The position numbers and the translations under genes are program-made. The notes under the pieces were generated by a model that was given only the letters and a program-made list of their open reading frames with translations, was not told the DNA's origin and did no database searches. Below are positions 44,348-52,088 of a stretch of DNA of 64,000 nt, piece after piece (positions within the stretch are counted from its first letter, which is position 1; each line of letters opens with the position of its first letter). Source of the DNA: Streptomyces sp. CNH099 (lineage in GTDB: Bacteria; Actinomycetota; Actinomycetes; Streptomycetales; Streptomycetaceae); assembly GCA_000514715.1 (NCBI GenBank), contig AZWL01000012.1, forward strand, positions 62,001-126,000, read 5' to 3'.

Positions 44348-45489
44348 CCCCTCAAGGCACCGACGCCGCCTGGGCCATGGCCCGCAACGCCGCCCCCTAC
44401 CTGTACGGTCCGGAGGCCGAAGCCCTCATCGAGGCCCTGAACTGCGGTTACTACGGACACAACGAGATCACCGCCCGCTTCGAGGACGAAGTGGCCGCCT
44501 TCCTGGGCGTCCCCGACGCCGTGGCCGTCGCCTCCGGTACCGCCGCCCTGCACCTGGCCCTGATCGCAGCCGGCATCGGAGCGGGTGACGAGGTGGTGGT
44601 GCCGTCGATGACGTTTTGCGCCACCGTCCAAGCAATCAGGGCATGCGGTGCCTACCCCCGGTTCGCCGAGGTCGATCAGGAGACCCTGTGCGTCACCGCC
44701 GAGACGCTGCGGGAGGCCATCACGCCCTCGACTCGGGCGGTCGTACCCGTGCTCTACGGCGGACGGCCCATCGACATCAGCAGCATACTGAATGCCCCGG
44801 CCGGCCGACGCATCACCGTCGTGCAGGACGCCGCACACGCCTTCGGCTCCCGAACGCACACGGGCATGGTCGGTGCGGACCTTCGGGTGGTGACGTGCTT
44901 CAGCTTCGGGCCGATCAAGAACCTCACCTGCGGCCAGGGCGGAATGGTCATCCCCAGAACCCCCGAGCAAGCCCGCACGATTCGCACCGCGCGGATGCTC
45001 GGCGTAGCAGAAACCGCCGCCGAGCGATCCGCAGCCACATCCTACGAGGTCAACGGCATGGGCCTGCGCTATCAGATGCCCTCGCTGAACGCCGCTGTCG
45101 GCCGCGTGCAACTCGCTCACTTCTCGCAGGCCCAGGACATGCGCAGGGGCCTGTGGCGCGCGTACGCCGCCGCTGTGGGCTCTCTCGACGGCGTCGATCT
45201 GGTCGACGTGGACCCGGAGCGTGCCGTGCCCTCGCTGTGTGCCGTGCGGGTCCAGGCGCGCGACGCGGTGTTCGCCTTCCTGCGACGCCGCGGTGTCGGC
45301 GCGGGCGTGCACTACCCGCCCAACCATCTGCAGCCCGCCTTCGCCGCCTGGCGGCGCCCGTTGCCGGTGACGGAGAAGCTCGGCAGGCAGATCCTGACCC
45401 TGCCCTTCCACCAGCACCTCAGCGAGGACAGCGTCAGGCTCATAGGGCGCCTTCTCGAAGAGGCCGTGAATGCACGGAGGGCACGGTGA
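44344..45489 (+). CDS. DegT/DnrJ/EryC1/StrS family PLP aminotransferase
   Basis: The 381-residue sugar aminotransferase has the PLP lysine K192 in CFSFGPIKNLTCGQGG, the PLP-ring aspartate D162 in VVQDAAHAFGS and the phosphate loop ASGTAALHLAL. These are the residues needed for amino transfer to a keto sugar, rather than for the dehydrating subgroup in which the lysine is replaced by histidine. It fits as the step after the RmlB-like dehydratase. ATG 44344 overlaps the ATP-grasp stop (ATGA). Its own stop overlaps the next GTG as GTGA. Confidence 0.92.
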   Translation: MTPQGTDAAWAMARNAAPYLYGPEAEALIEALNCGYYGHNEITARFEDEVAAFLGVPDAVAVASGTAALHLALIAAGIGAGDEVVVPSMTFCATVQAIRACGAYPRFAEVDQETLCVTAETLREAITPSTRAVVPVLYGGRPIDISSILNAPAGRRITVVQDAAHAFGSRTHTGMVGADLRVVTCFSFGPIKNLTCGQGGMVIPRTPEQARTIRTARMLGVAETAAERSAATSYEVNGMGLRYQMPSLNAAVGRVQLAHFSQAQDMRRGLWRAYAAAVGSLDGVDLVDVDPERAVPSLCAVRVQARDAVFAFLRRRGVGAGVHYPPNHLQPAFAAWRRPLPVTEKLGRQILTLPFHQHLSEDSVRLIGRLLEEAVNARRAR

Positions 45490-46688
45490 GCGGCACTACA
45501 CTCCCGCAGGTGTCGAACCTTCCCCAATGCCCTCCGTTTCGTCTGATCGTCACCGGCGGTGGCACCGGCGGGCACACCTACCCCGCCCTCACCGCGGTGC
45601 ACGCCCTCAAGACCCGCCTGCACGCCAGCGGACGGGCTCTCGACGTCCTGTGGGTCGGCACGAAAGGCAGCCTCGAAGAGCGAGTTGCCGAAAGCGAGGG
45701 AATCGCGTTCAAGTCCGTGGCGACCGGCAAGATCCGCCGCAGCTCCAACCCGCTGAAGCTGGCCTCTCCCACCAACGTACGCGACATGGGCCGGGCCGCC
45801 CGCGGCGTCGCCCAGGCCCGCACCATCGTCTCCGCCTTCAACCCCGACGTCGTCCTGGCAACCGGCGGGTACGTCGCCATCCCCGTCGGCATGGCGGCGA
45901 AGATGCGCCACCGACCCCTGGTGGTCCACGAGCAGACCGTCAGGCTCGGGCTGGCCAACCGCACGCTCGCCCGCGGCAGCGGAGCCACCTTCGCCGTCTC
46001 CCACGAAGCCACACTGCCGCTCCTGCCCGAGCACTGCCGCACCGACGCCGTGGTGACGGGCAACCCGGTACGGCCCGAGCTGATGGCCGGGCAACCGGAG
46101 AAGGCTGTCGAGGCACTGGCCCTGCAGAGCTTCGACCGGCATCTGCCCACCATCTACGTCACGGGCGGGGCACAAGGCTCGCAGCAGATCAACCACCTCT
46201 TCCGGGACGCCCTGCCCTGGCTCCTCACCAGCGCCAACATCGTCCACCAGTGCGGTCCGGACAACCTCCCCGAGCTGCAACGGCACGCCACGACCCTGCC
46301 TGCCGACCTGTCTGCCAGGTATCACGTCACCGGCTACGTCGGGGCGGAACTGCCCGACGTCCTAGCCCTCGCCGACATCGTGATCGCCCGCTCAGGAGCG
46401 GGCACCATCGCGGAGATGACCGCACTCGGCAAGCCGTCGATCCTCATCCCTCTGGCCACATCCGCCGGAGGGGAGCAGGCCCACAACGCCCGCCACCTCG
46501 CCGAGAACGGGGCCGCGCTCGCCCTCCTGGACGACATCGACACCGACAGCCTGCGCGAAGCCGTAACCCCTCTCCTCTCCCACCCCGACCAGCGGGCGGA
46601 CATGGCCACCCAGGCCCGGCACCTGGGCCGGCCAGACGCCGCCGAGCGCCTCGTCGACGTACTCCTCAACGCCACACGCGGTGAGTAA
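45486..46688 (+). CDS. MurG-like glycosyltransferase
   Basis: The 400-residue GT-B enzyme is related to MurG, which adds GlcNAc to lipid I. It has the N-terminal glycine loop VTGGGTGGHTYPAL (24-34), the HEQT motif (147-150), TGGAQGSQQINHLF in the C-terminal half and the nucleotide-sugar site ARSGAGTIAEMTALGKPSILIPL (read in parts). It is ~35 residues longer than housekeeping MurG and has a non-conserved N-terminal extension of ~17 residues. It is not near ftsZ/mur genes and so is probably a specialised paralogue that transfers the sugar built by the three genes before it. GTG 45486 overlaps the aminotransferase stop. Confidence 0.88.
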   Translation: MSGTTLPQVSNLPQCPPFRLIVTGGGTGGHTYPALTAVHALKTRLHASGRALDVLWVGTKGSLEERVAESEGIAFKSVATGKIRRSSNPLKLASPTNVRDMGRAARGVAQARTIVSAFNPDVVLATGGYVAIPVGMAAKMRHRPLVVHEQTVRLGLANRTLARGSGATFAVSHEATLPLLPEHCRTDAVVTGNPVRPELMAGQPEKAVEALALQSFDRHLPTIYVTGGAQGSQQINHLFRDALPWLLTSANIVHQCGPDNLPELQRHATTLPADLSARYHVTGYVGAELPDVLALADIVIARSGAGTIAEMTALGKPSILIPLATSAGGEQAHNARHLAENGAALALLDDIDTDSLREAVTPLLSHPDQRADMATQARHLGRPDAAERLVDVLLNATRGE

Positions 46689-46695
46689 TGGTGCC

Positions 46696-46989
46696 TCACC
46701 CGGCCATCGCCACGTCGATACCGCCGGTGGCGGCGACCGCGTCAAGCTCGCGGGGGCCGTAGCGTGAGAGATCGGTTCCCTTGGGAAGTACTGCCGAAGC
46801 AGGCCGTTGGTGTTCTCGTCCGTGCCGCGCTGCCAGGGGCTTGTGCTGGTCGGCGAAGTAGATCTCCAGCCCGCTGTCGGTGCGCAGCCGGGCATGCTCG
46901 GCTATCTCCGCGGCCTGTGTGTGGCCGGGGCGGTAACGGTGGATGGCCTTCTCGACGGCGGTCGCCAGGTTGAACCACTCCTGGGACAC
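46696..46989 (-). pseudogene. IS30-family transposase C-terminal remnant, frameshifted
   Basis: One frame reads TDSGLEIYFADQHKP and later LPKGTDLSRYGPREL; the other frame supplies SPWQRGTDENTNGLLRQYFP between them. Together these are the conserved C-terminus of IS30 transposases (catalytic-Glu region PWQRGTNENTNGLLRQYFPKGTDLS). At least two frameshifts break it and the N-terminal two-thirds are absent. It starts 7 bp after the MurG-like gene and marks the right edge of the accessory cassette. Confidence 0.82.
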
Positions 46990-47011
46990 CCCCGCTTCAT
47001 GAAGCGTGAGG

Positions 47012-47587
47012 CTAGTAGCCCGGCGGGCCCTGCTCGCCGTTCACGTCCGACTCGACCTTGTCGCCGTCGGCGTCGAGGACGAACCACTCGGCGCCGAACT
47101 CATCGAGGCCCTGGCCGTTGGTGTCGCCCGGCTCGGAGTCGCCGTCGTACCGGTAGAGCGGGTGGTCGTTGTACGTGACCTGGGTCTTGCCGTCGGGCCG
47201 CTCCGACGTGTCCAGCAGCTTGGACTTCGCCGAGCCCTCGGCCTTGGGCTCCTTCGAGGTGAGCAGTGGCGGCCAGGCTTCGGCGCACTCGTCGTCGCAG
47301 GTCGAGGTCGTGGACTCGTCGGACTCGAACAGGTAGAGGGTGCGGCCCTCGGCGTCGACCAGGACGGTGCCGAGGTCGCCGACCGACTCGGTCTTCACGG
47401 TGGCCCGTTTGTCGTCCTGCGCGACACTCGACGCCTTGGTCGACGGCGTGGCCGACTGCTTGCTCGACGGCGGTGCCGACGCCGACGCCGAGGCCGCGGA
47501 ACCGCCGTCGTCGTCGGAGCATCCGCTTGCGGCGGTGATCGTCATGAACGCGGCCGTTCCCACGACGGCCAGGCGGTATCGCCTCAT
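47012..47587 (-). CDS. COG4315-type lipoprotein with secreted repeats
   Basis: The 191-residue lipoprotein has a signal with lipobox ASGC (C23), a Ser/Ala-rich linker and two copies of the short beta repeat seen in COG4315 proteins: GRTLYLFESDESTTSTCDDEC plus AWPPLLT, then HPLYRYDGDSEPGDTNGQG plus EWFVLDADG. Cysteines in the first repeat may form a disulfide. It is anchored on the outer face of the membrane; function is unknown, and some relatives sit near redox or cell-surface genes. ATG 47587 is preferred because it starts the basic n-region MRRYR. Confidence 0.85.
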   Translation of the reverse strand: MRRYRLAVVGTAAFMTITAASGCSDDDGGSAASASASAPPSSKQSATPSTKASSVAQDDKRATVKTESVGDLGTVLVDAEGRTLYLFESDESTTSTCDDECAEAWPPLLTSKEPKAEGSAKSKLLDTSERPDGKTQVTYNDHPLYRYDGDSEPGDTNGQGLDEFGAEWFVLDADGDKVESDVNGEQGPPGY

Positions 47588-47776
47588 CACAGCTCCACAC
47601 CTCATCAGGCCCGATGTCTCAGGGGCCGGTGCGTGCATGTTCCCCGACCGTGGGATTTCTGCGGCGCACGGTTTCCCCTGCGCCCCCGAGATCCACCCGG
47701 ATGGCGGCGCGCCCGCCGCGGCCCAGGCCGTCGACGACACCGACGCGCAGGGTCCGCGCGCTCGGAGTCGGAGCCC

Positions 47777-48466
47777 TCACCGCCATGCCTCCGTACCGCC
47801 TTCGCCCTCCCGGTGGCCGGCGGGCCCGGTCGCGTACGCCAGCGGCGGTGCTATCGCCTGCGCGTCCGCGCCCTCGCCGACCCAGAGGGTGATGAACAGC
47901 GCGGCGGTCGCTTCCAGGAGCCCGGCCTGTTCGAGGCCGCCGCCGGCGACGGGTTCGCAGCCGGTGTCCCGTACCAGCTCGCGTGCGCGGGCGAGGGCCG
48001 TCTCGTCGTCGCCGCAGAGCGGAACGGCCAGGGGGCGGCCGTCGAAGACGGGCGGGCGCATGCGCCACACGTCTTCGTGGCAGAGGTTGAACGCCTTGAC
48101 CACGTGGGCTCCGGGGGCGGCGGTGGCGAGTTGCCGGGCGGCCGAGGGGCCTGGTTCCGTGAGCAGTCGGAAGCCGGGGCCGACGGGGTTGGAGCAGTCG
48201 AGGAGGGCCTTGCCGGCCAGGGCGGCGCGTAGATCCCGTACGACCTCCGCCCCCGCCCCGAAGGGCAGCGCGACCAGCACCGCGTCCTCGCCGGCCGCGG
48301 CCGCGGCACGCAGCCCGCCGGCCGTGGCGGTGCCGCCGATGCGCGCCGCGAGGCGCCGCGCCCTGCGGACGTCCCGGCCGCCGATGGTCACCCGGTGCCC
48401 GGCCCGTACCCAGTGGGTGGCGAGCGCGTCGGCCATGTTGCCCGTGCCCAGTACGCCGATCCTCAT
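47777..48466 (-). CDS. NADPH-dependent F420 reductase-like oxidoreductase
   Basis: The 229-residue Rossmann protein has the N-terminal motif MRIGVLGTGNMADALATHWV (GxGxMA), IGGRDVRRARRLAA as the NADP-phosphate-binding arginine stretch, and ALLDCSNPVGPGF and HVVKAFNL as in the coenzyme F420:NADP+ oxidoreductase family. Many streptomycete members are general NADPH oxidoreductases. It is divergent from an HxlR regulator with 64 bp between, a classic regulator-target pair. Substrate unknown. Confidence 0.87.
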   Translation of the reverse strand: MRIGVLGTGNMADALATHWVRAGHRVTIGGRDVRRARRLAARIGGTATAGGLRAAAAAGEDAVLVALPFGAGAEVVRDLRAALAGKALLDCSNPVGPGFRLLTEPGPSAARQLATAAPGAHVVKAFNLCHEDVWRMRPPVFDGRPLAVPLCGDDETALARARELVRDTGCEPVAGGGLEQAGLLEATAALFITLWVGEGADAQAIAPPLAYATGPAGHREGEGGTEAWR

Positions 48467-48530
48467 CACGCGTGTCCTTTCCGTTCCTGCGCGACCGTTC
48501 ACGACGACGCTAGAAGGTCCTTCAGGCACC

Positions 48531-48890
48531 ATGTGGTACGTGACGACCGACGCCTTCCTCGCCGACTGCCGCGCCCGCCTCGCCTTCGACCTGCTCTCCC
48601 ACACCTGGAACGCCGTGGTGCTGTGGGCACTGCGCGACGGCCCGAGACGGCCGGTGGAGCTGCGGGAACAGATCGGGGGCATCAGCTCCAAGGTCCTGAC
48701 CGAGACGCTGCGGCGGCTGCAGTTCAACGGGCTGGTCGAGCGGCGGGCGCACGGCGGCGCGCCCCCGCGGGTGGAGTACGGGCTGACCGCCCTGGGCCGG
48801 ACGTTGCTGGAGCCGATCGGCGCGTTCGGCGCGTGGGCGTATGCGCACGGCGATGAGGTCATGGCGGCACAGGAGGCCGGGTGCCGGTAG
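48531..48890 (+). CDS. HxlR family transcriptional regulator
   Basis: The 119-residue winged-helix protein of the HxlR/MarR-like family includes LAFDLLSHTWNAVVLWALRDGPRRPVELREQIGGISSKVLTETLRRL (read in parts) and FNGLVERRAHGGAPPRVEYGLTALG as recognition helix and wing. HxlR proteins often respond to aldehydes or quinones and control an adjacent oxidoreductase. It is divergent from the F420-reductase-like gene. The ATG at 48531 lies ~20 bp after a TAGAAG box. Confidence 0.88.
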   Translation: MWYVTTDAFLADCRARLAFDLLSHTWNAVVLWALRDGPRRPVELREQIGGISSKVLTETLRRLQFNGLVERRAHGGAPPRVEYGLTALGRTLLEPIGAFGAWAYAHGDEVMAAQEAGCR

Positions 48891-49012
48891 GAACGCCTAC
48901 GCAGCGTCCGCTCGGCATGGCGGTCGACCGGCCCTGCGTGTGGCCTGGCCGATGATTTTTCCGCGCCGTGCCGGTCTGTATCCCGAATACCGACTCACGG
49001 GAGGCTGACGCC

Positions 49013-49576
49013 GTGCGGAGACTGACCTTCGCCATGAACATGAGCCTGGACGGCTACGTCGCCGCGCCCGGCGACGACCTGGGCTGGAGTGTGCCGAGCG
49101 ACGAGCTGTTCCAGTGGTGGTCCGACCGGGTGGGCGCGACGGGCCTGGCGCTGTACGGGCGCAGGCTGTGGGAGACGATGAGTTCCCACTGGCCGACCGC
49201 CGACAAGCAGCCGGATGCCACACCGGCGACGATCGAGTACGCCGGCCGCTGGCGGGACATGCCGAAGGTGGTGTTCTCCTCCACGACCACGACGGTCGAC
49301 TGGAACACCCGGCTGGTCACCGGCGACGCGGTCGCCGAGATCACCCGGCTCAAGGCCGAGGACGGCGGCCCCATGGACATCGGCGGTGCCACACTCGCCG
49401 CGGCGGCCATGCGGGCCGGGCTGATCGACGAGTACGTGACCGTCACGCATCCGGTGCTGGTGGGCGGCGGCACACCGTTCTTCACAGCCCTGGACAACTG
49501 GGTGAACCTGAGCCTGGTGGAGACCCGGACGTTCCCCGACGGGGTGCTGCTGACCAGGTACGAGACCACGCGCTGA
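49013..49576 (+). CDS. Dihydrofolate reductase family protein (RibD C-terminal-like)
   Basis: The 187-residue protein is of the DHFR/RibD-C superfamily. RRLTFAMNMSLDGYVAAPGDDL is the standard start, with ALYGRRLWETMSSHWP, GDAVAEITRLKAEDGGPMDIGGATL (the NADPH-binding GG) and LVGGGTPFF following. Many actinobacterial paralogues exist; their natural substrates are unknown and they are not the essential FolA. GTG 49013 follows GGGAGG with a 9-bp spacing and is preferred over an upstream in-frame ATG at 48968. Confidence 0.87.
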   Translation: MRRLTFAMNMSLDGYVAAPGDDLGWSVPSDELFQWWSDRVGATGLALYGRRLWETMSSHWPTADKQPDATPATIEYAGRWRDMPKVVFSSTTTTVDWNTRLVTGDAVAEITRLKAEDGGPMDIGGATLAAAAMRAGLIDEYVTVTHPVLVGGGTPFFTALDNWVNLSLVETRTFPDGVLLTRYETTR

Positions 49577-49930
49577 GCGCTCGACGCCGGATCGGCGCAG
49601 GCCGCGGGCGCCCCAGGATCGCGCGGCGCCGTGTTCCCCGAGCGGGCAGCGGTTTCGGCTCGGGCTGAGGGGGAGTCTGCTGGTCATGGGACTACGACGG
49701 CGAGGTCGGGCGCCGCGCCGTCCCGCGGGCGTGAGGAGGTCCGCCCACTGCGCCCCGCGAGATCACCGCCGTTGTCGGCGCCCGCGTCCCACATCGACGC
49801 CCACGTCCCGCTTCCCCGCACACCCGCCCCAGGGTATGAGCCCTCTCTGACACAGCGCGCGCTACCGGCAACGGTCCTCGTCACCGCCCATCAACGAGTG
49901 GCTGTGGCCAGGCCAGCAACTCTCGACGTG
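49577..49930. other. 354-bp stretch without a recognised gene
   Basis: Open frames here have irregular composition, no ribosome-binding sites and no recognisable domains. The stretch lies between the 3' ends of two convergent genes (DHFR-like and SRPBCC), so promoters are not expected. I see no strong hairpin or repeat. It may be decayed DNA. Confidence 0.4.
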
Positions 49931-50473
49931 CTATGCCGGGTCCTTCCCGGGGATGGGAGCACCGGAGGGCAGACCGGCTGCGACGTACTCGTTGTAGAGC
50001 TGCTCCCACTGGACGGTCGGGCCGTGGTGCGGCCCCTCGTCCGGCCGCCGCTCGGCGCGGGCGTCGAGCGCGGCGAGGCAGATCTGCCAGCCTGCGGCGT
50101 TGCGGGCCGCGGTGTCCCGGGCCTGCAGCACGTTGGTGAGCGTGAACCGGGTCCGGTGGTCGCCGAGCGGTTCGAGTTCGAAGATCAGCTCGTCGCCGGC
50201 CCAGGTGAAGGCCAGCAGGCGGTTCGGGTCGAGGGCGGTGATCCGGCCGGTCGACTGGGTGTCCGTGAGGTGGGGATCGCCGGCGAAGGTGATGGCGCCG
50301 CCCAGGGTGAGGTCGATGGTGACGTCCGGGGAGGGGAACCAGTGGGCGAGTTCGGCCGGTTCGGTGACCAGCGACCAGACCTTTTCGACGGGATGGTCGT
50401 AGACCCGCTCGAAGCGGACCGCGGGGCGGCCGTCGTCGAGCTGGAGGTAGCTGCCGGAGTCCGTGGTGATCAT
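49931..50473 (-). CDS. SRPBCC/AHSA1 family protein
   Basis: The 180-residue START-like (Bet v 1 fold) protein includes VRFERVYDHPVEKVWSLVTEPAELAHWF, the AHSA1 signature at the N-terminus, and LLAFTWAGDELIFELEPLGDHRTRFTL in the sheet. Such proteins have a hydrophobic cavity; when coupled with an ArsR gene they are often stress- or toxin-related of unknown ligand. The ATG at 50473 overlaps the ArsR stop as ATGA, so the pair is translated together. Confidence 0.87.
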   Translation of the reverse strand: MITTDSGSYLQLDDGRPAVRFERVYDHPVEKVWSLVTEPAELAHWFPSPDVTIDLTLGGAITFAGDPHLTDTQSTGRITALDPNRLLAFTWAGDELIFELEPLGDHRTRFTLTNVLQARDTAARNAAGWQICLAALDARAERRPDEGPHHGPTVQWEQLYNEYVAAGLPSGAPIPGKDPA

Positions 50474-50847
50474 GGTTGCTCAGGCCCTTTCCGTTTCTCG
50501 GTGTCCCGGCGCCCTACGGCGCCGTCTTCGTGCGGGTCCTCGCTGTCGGCGTCCAGCCGCCGGCCCAGCGCGTCGAGGCTGCTGTTCCACAGCCGCCGGT
50601 ACGGCGCCAGCCAGGCGTCCAGCTCGGCCATCGGGGCAGGTTCGAGCGCGTAGAGTCTGCGCTGCGCGTCCCGCTCGACCCGGACCAGGCCCGCCTCGCG
50701 CAGCACCCGCAGATGCTTCGACGTGCCCGGCTGGCTCAGGCCGCACGCCTCGACCAGCTCGCCGACCGGGCGCGGGCCCTCCAGCAGGAGGCCGAGGATC
50801 GCGCGCCGGGTCGGGTCAGCGAGTGCGCTCCACACAGCGACGTCCAT
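50470..50847 (-). CDS. ArsR family transcriptional regulator
   Basis: The 125-residue winged-helix repressor includes VWSALADPTRRAILGLLLEG, then LVEACGLSQPGTSKHLRVLREAGLV as HTH and RDAQRRLYALEP as wing. No metal-binding CxC motif is present, so it is of the non-metal ArsR group that controls SRPBCC genes. The C-terminal ~30 residues are charged and disordered. It is the first gene of the ArsR-SRPBCC operon, with a visible promoter and direct repeats upstream. Confidence 0.9.
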   Translation of the reverse strand: MDVAVWSALADPTRRAILGLLLEGPRPVGELVEACGLSQPGTSKHLRVLREAGLVRVERDAQRRLYALEPAPMAELDAWLAPYRRLWNSSLDALGRRLDADSEDPHEDGAVGRRDTEKRKGPEQP

Positions 50848-50853
50848 ACGGCC

Positions 50854-50890
50854 AGTATGCCCGTAGAGAAATATAACCGTCAAGAAATAT
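50854..50890 (-). promoter_or_regulatory. Promoter and direct repeat upstream of arsR
   Basis: On the minus strand TTGACG (50883-50878) and CATACT (50859-50854) are spaced 18 bp and form a SigA-like -35/-10 pair just before the arsR ATG. Two AGAAATAT direct repeats (plus strand 50867-50874 and 50883-50890, 16 bp apart) overlap the -35 and spacer, suiting autorepression by ArsR. Confidence 0.7.
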
Positions 50891-50921
50891 TCGACTTGGC
50901 TCCCCGACAAGCCGGCGACCC

Positions 50922-51047
50922 ATGGAACTCTGGGGTGCAAGCCTGTACGGAAACCCCTGCCGGGACCGCGGCTACGACTGGTCGGCGACGCCCCGGGCGG
51001 CCGTCGCGTACGTCGAGGAGCTGCCGCCGCGCTACGCGACGCCGCCG
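50922..51047 (+). pseudogene. N-terminal fragment of a DinB-like protein
   Basis: The reading frame from ATG 50922 begins MELWGASLYGNPCRDRGYDW and continues SATPRAAVAYVEELPPRY. This resembles the start of a streptomycete DinB-superfamily subgroup (LYGDPCRxCGYxWS...AIALV). After ~42 residues the likeness ends in Arg/Pro-rich sequence and the frame stops at 51188, so only the first quarter of a normal ~170-residue protein remains. A full DinB gene follows 300 bp downstream but is of another subgroup. The rest of 50848-51362 holds nothing else I recognise. Confidence 0.4.
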
Positions 51048-51362
51048 GAAGGGCACGAGGGCACCGAGCGACATCCGGAGCCGGCCTGGACCCCCGCGAG
51101 GGCGTATCGCCGGTCAGGGCCACGGCCCCGCAGGTCTCAGCACCGACCCGTCGGCCCCACCCGACCACGGAACGCCCCCGCCCGGTAACAGTGCCTCCCC
51201 CCGTGCCGCGCCGTGACGGCGCCTCAACGCCGCACGCCACCCCGCGCACGGCACGTCACCCTGCACCGCACCGCGGATCAGCCCCGCACCCCGCCCCGCC
51301 CCCGCCCCACCCCGCGCCCAGCCTGCATACTGGCCTGCGTCCCCCGCCCAGAAAGCACGCCC

Positions 51363-51872
51363 ATGACCACCGACAACCGCCCCTCCCCACCCCGTTCCGG
51401 GAGCGAACGCGACACCCTGCGGGCATTCCTCGACTACCACCGCGCCACCCTCGCCATGAAGTGCGAAGGACTCACCGACGACCAACTGCGACAGCAGTCC
51501 ATGGCGCCGTCCACCCTCTCCCTGCTCGGTCTCGTACGGCACATGGCCGAGGTCGAGCGCGCCTGGTTCCGTCGGGTCTTCGAGGACAGCGACGCGCCCA
51601 TGGTCTGGTCCGACGAGGTCGACTTCCAGGCCGCGTACGACGCCGGCGCCTCCACCCGCGACGAGGCGTTCACCGCCTGGCAGGCCGAGGTACGGACCTC
51701 GCGCCGCATCGAGCGCGAGGCGGACTCCCTCGACCGGACCGGGTTTCAGCCCCGGTGGGGCCAGGACGTGTCGCTGCGGATGGTGATGGTGCACGTCCTC
51801 CTGGAGTACGGCCGGCACAACGGGCACGCGGACTTCCTGCGCGAGGGCATCGACGGCACCGTGGGCGCGTGA
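51363..51872 (+). CDS. DinB family protein (DUF664 subgroup)
   Basis: The 169-residue four-helix-bundle protein of the DinB/MST superfamily has RDTLRAFLDYHRATLAMKCEGL at the start, LLGLVRHMAEVERAWF with the first metal-binding histidine, and VLLEYGRHNGHADFLREGIDG with the paired C-terminal histidines. All three histidines are present, so it can bind a divalent metal. Related enzymes are thiol-dependent (mycothiol or bacillithiol) transferases or isomerases. No partner gene indicates a substrate. Confidence 0.9.
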   Translation: MTTDNRPSPPRSGSERDTLRAFLDYHRATLAMKCEGLTDDQLRQQSMAPSTLSLLGLVRHMAEVERAWFRRVFEDSDAPMVWSDEVDFQAAYDAGASTRDEAFTAWQAEVRTSRRIEREADSLDRTGFQPRWGQDVSLRMVMVHVLLEYGRHNGHADFLREGIDGTVGA

Positions 51873-52088
51873 ACCCACCTGGCGGGTAACAGAGCAGGCA
51901 GGGCTCCACTCCGTACGCAACCGGTCGAGCGGCGGCGCGCGGACGAAGCGGGCTTTCGTGCTCGTCGTCTGACTTTCTGTCGGCGGAGGGTGTAGTTCAC
52001 CTCATGAATGAAGGAGACGTCAGAACCAATTCATACAAGGGCACCCCGGGCAGTTCGCTCCCGGGCCGGGCCGTTAATCTCCGCCACT

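Noticed and set aside
42375..46688. Cassette as a dTDP-rhamnose pathway
   Set aside because: Only an RmlB-like gene is present; rmlA, rmlC and rmlD are missing, and an aminotransferase and ATP-grasp enzyme are present instead.
45486..46688. MurG-like gene as the housekeeping murG
   Set aside because: It is far from any ftsW, murC or ftsQ gene, is longer than MurG, and is coupled to sugar-modification genes.
46696..46989. Functional IS30 element
   Set aside because: Only a C-terminal fragment with at least two frameshifts remains; no inverted repeats or full transposase are seen.
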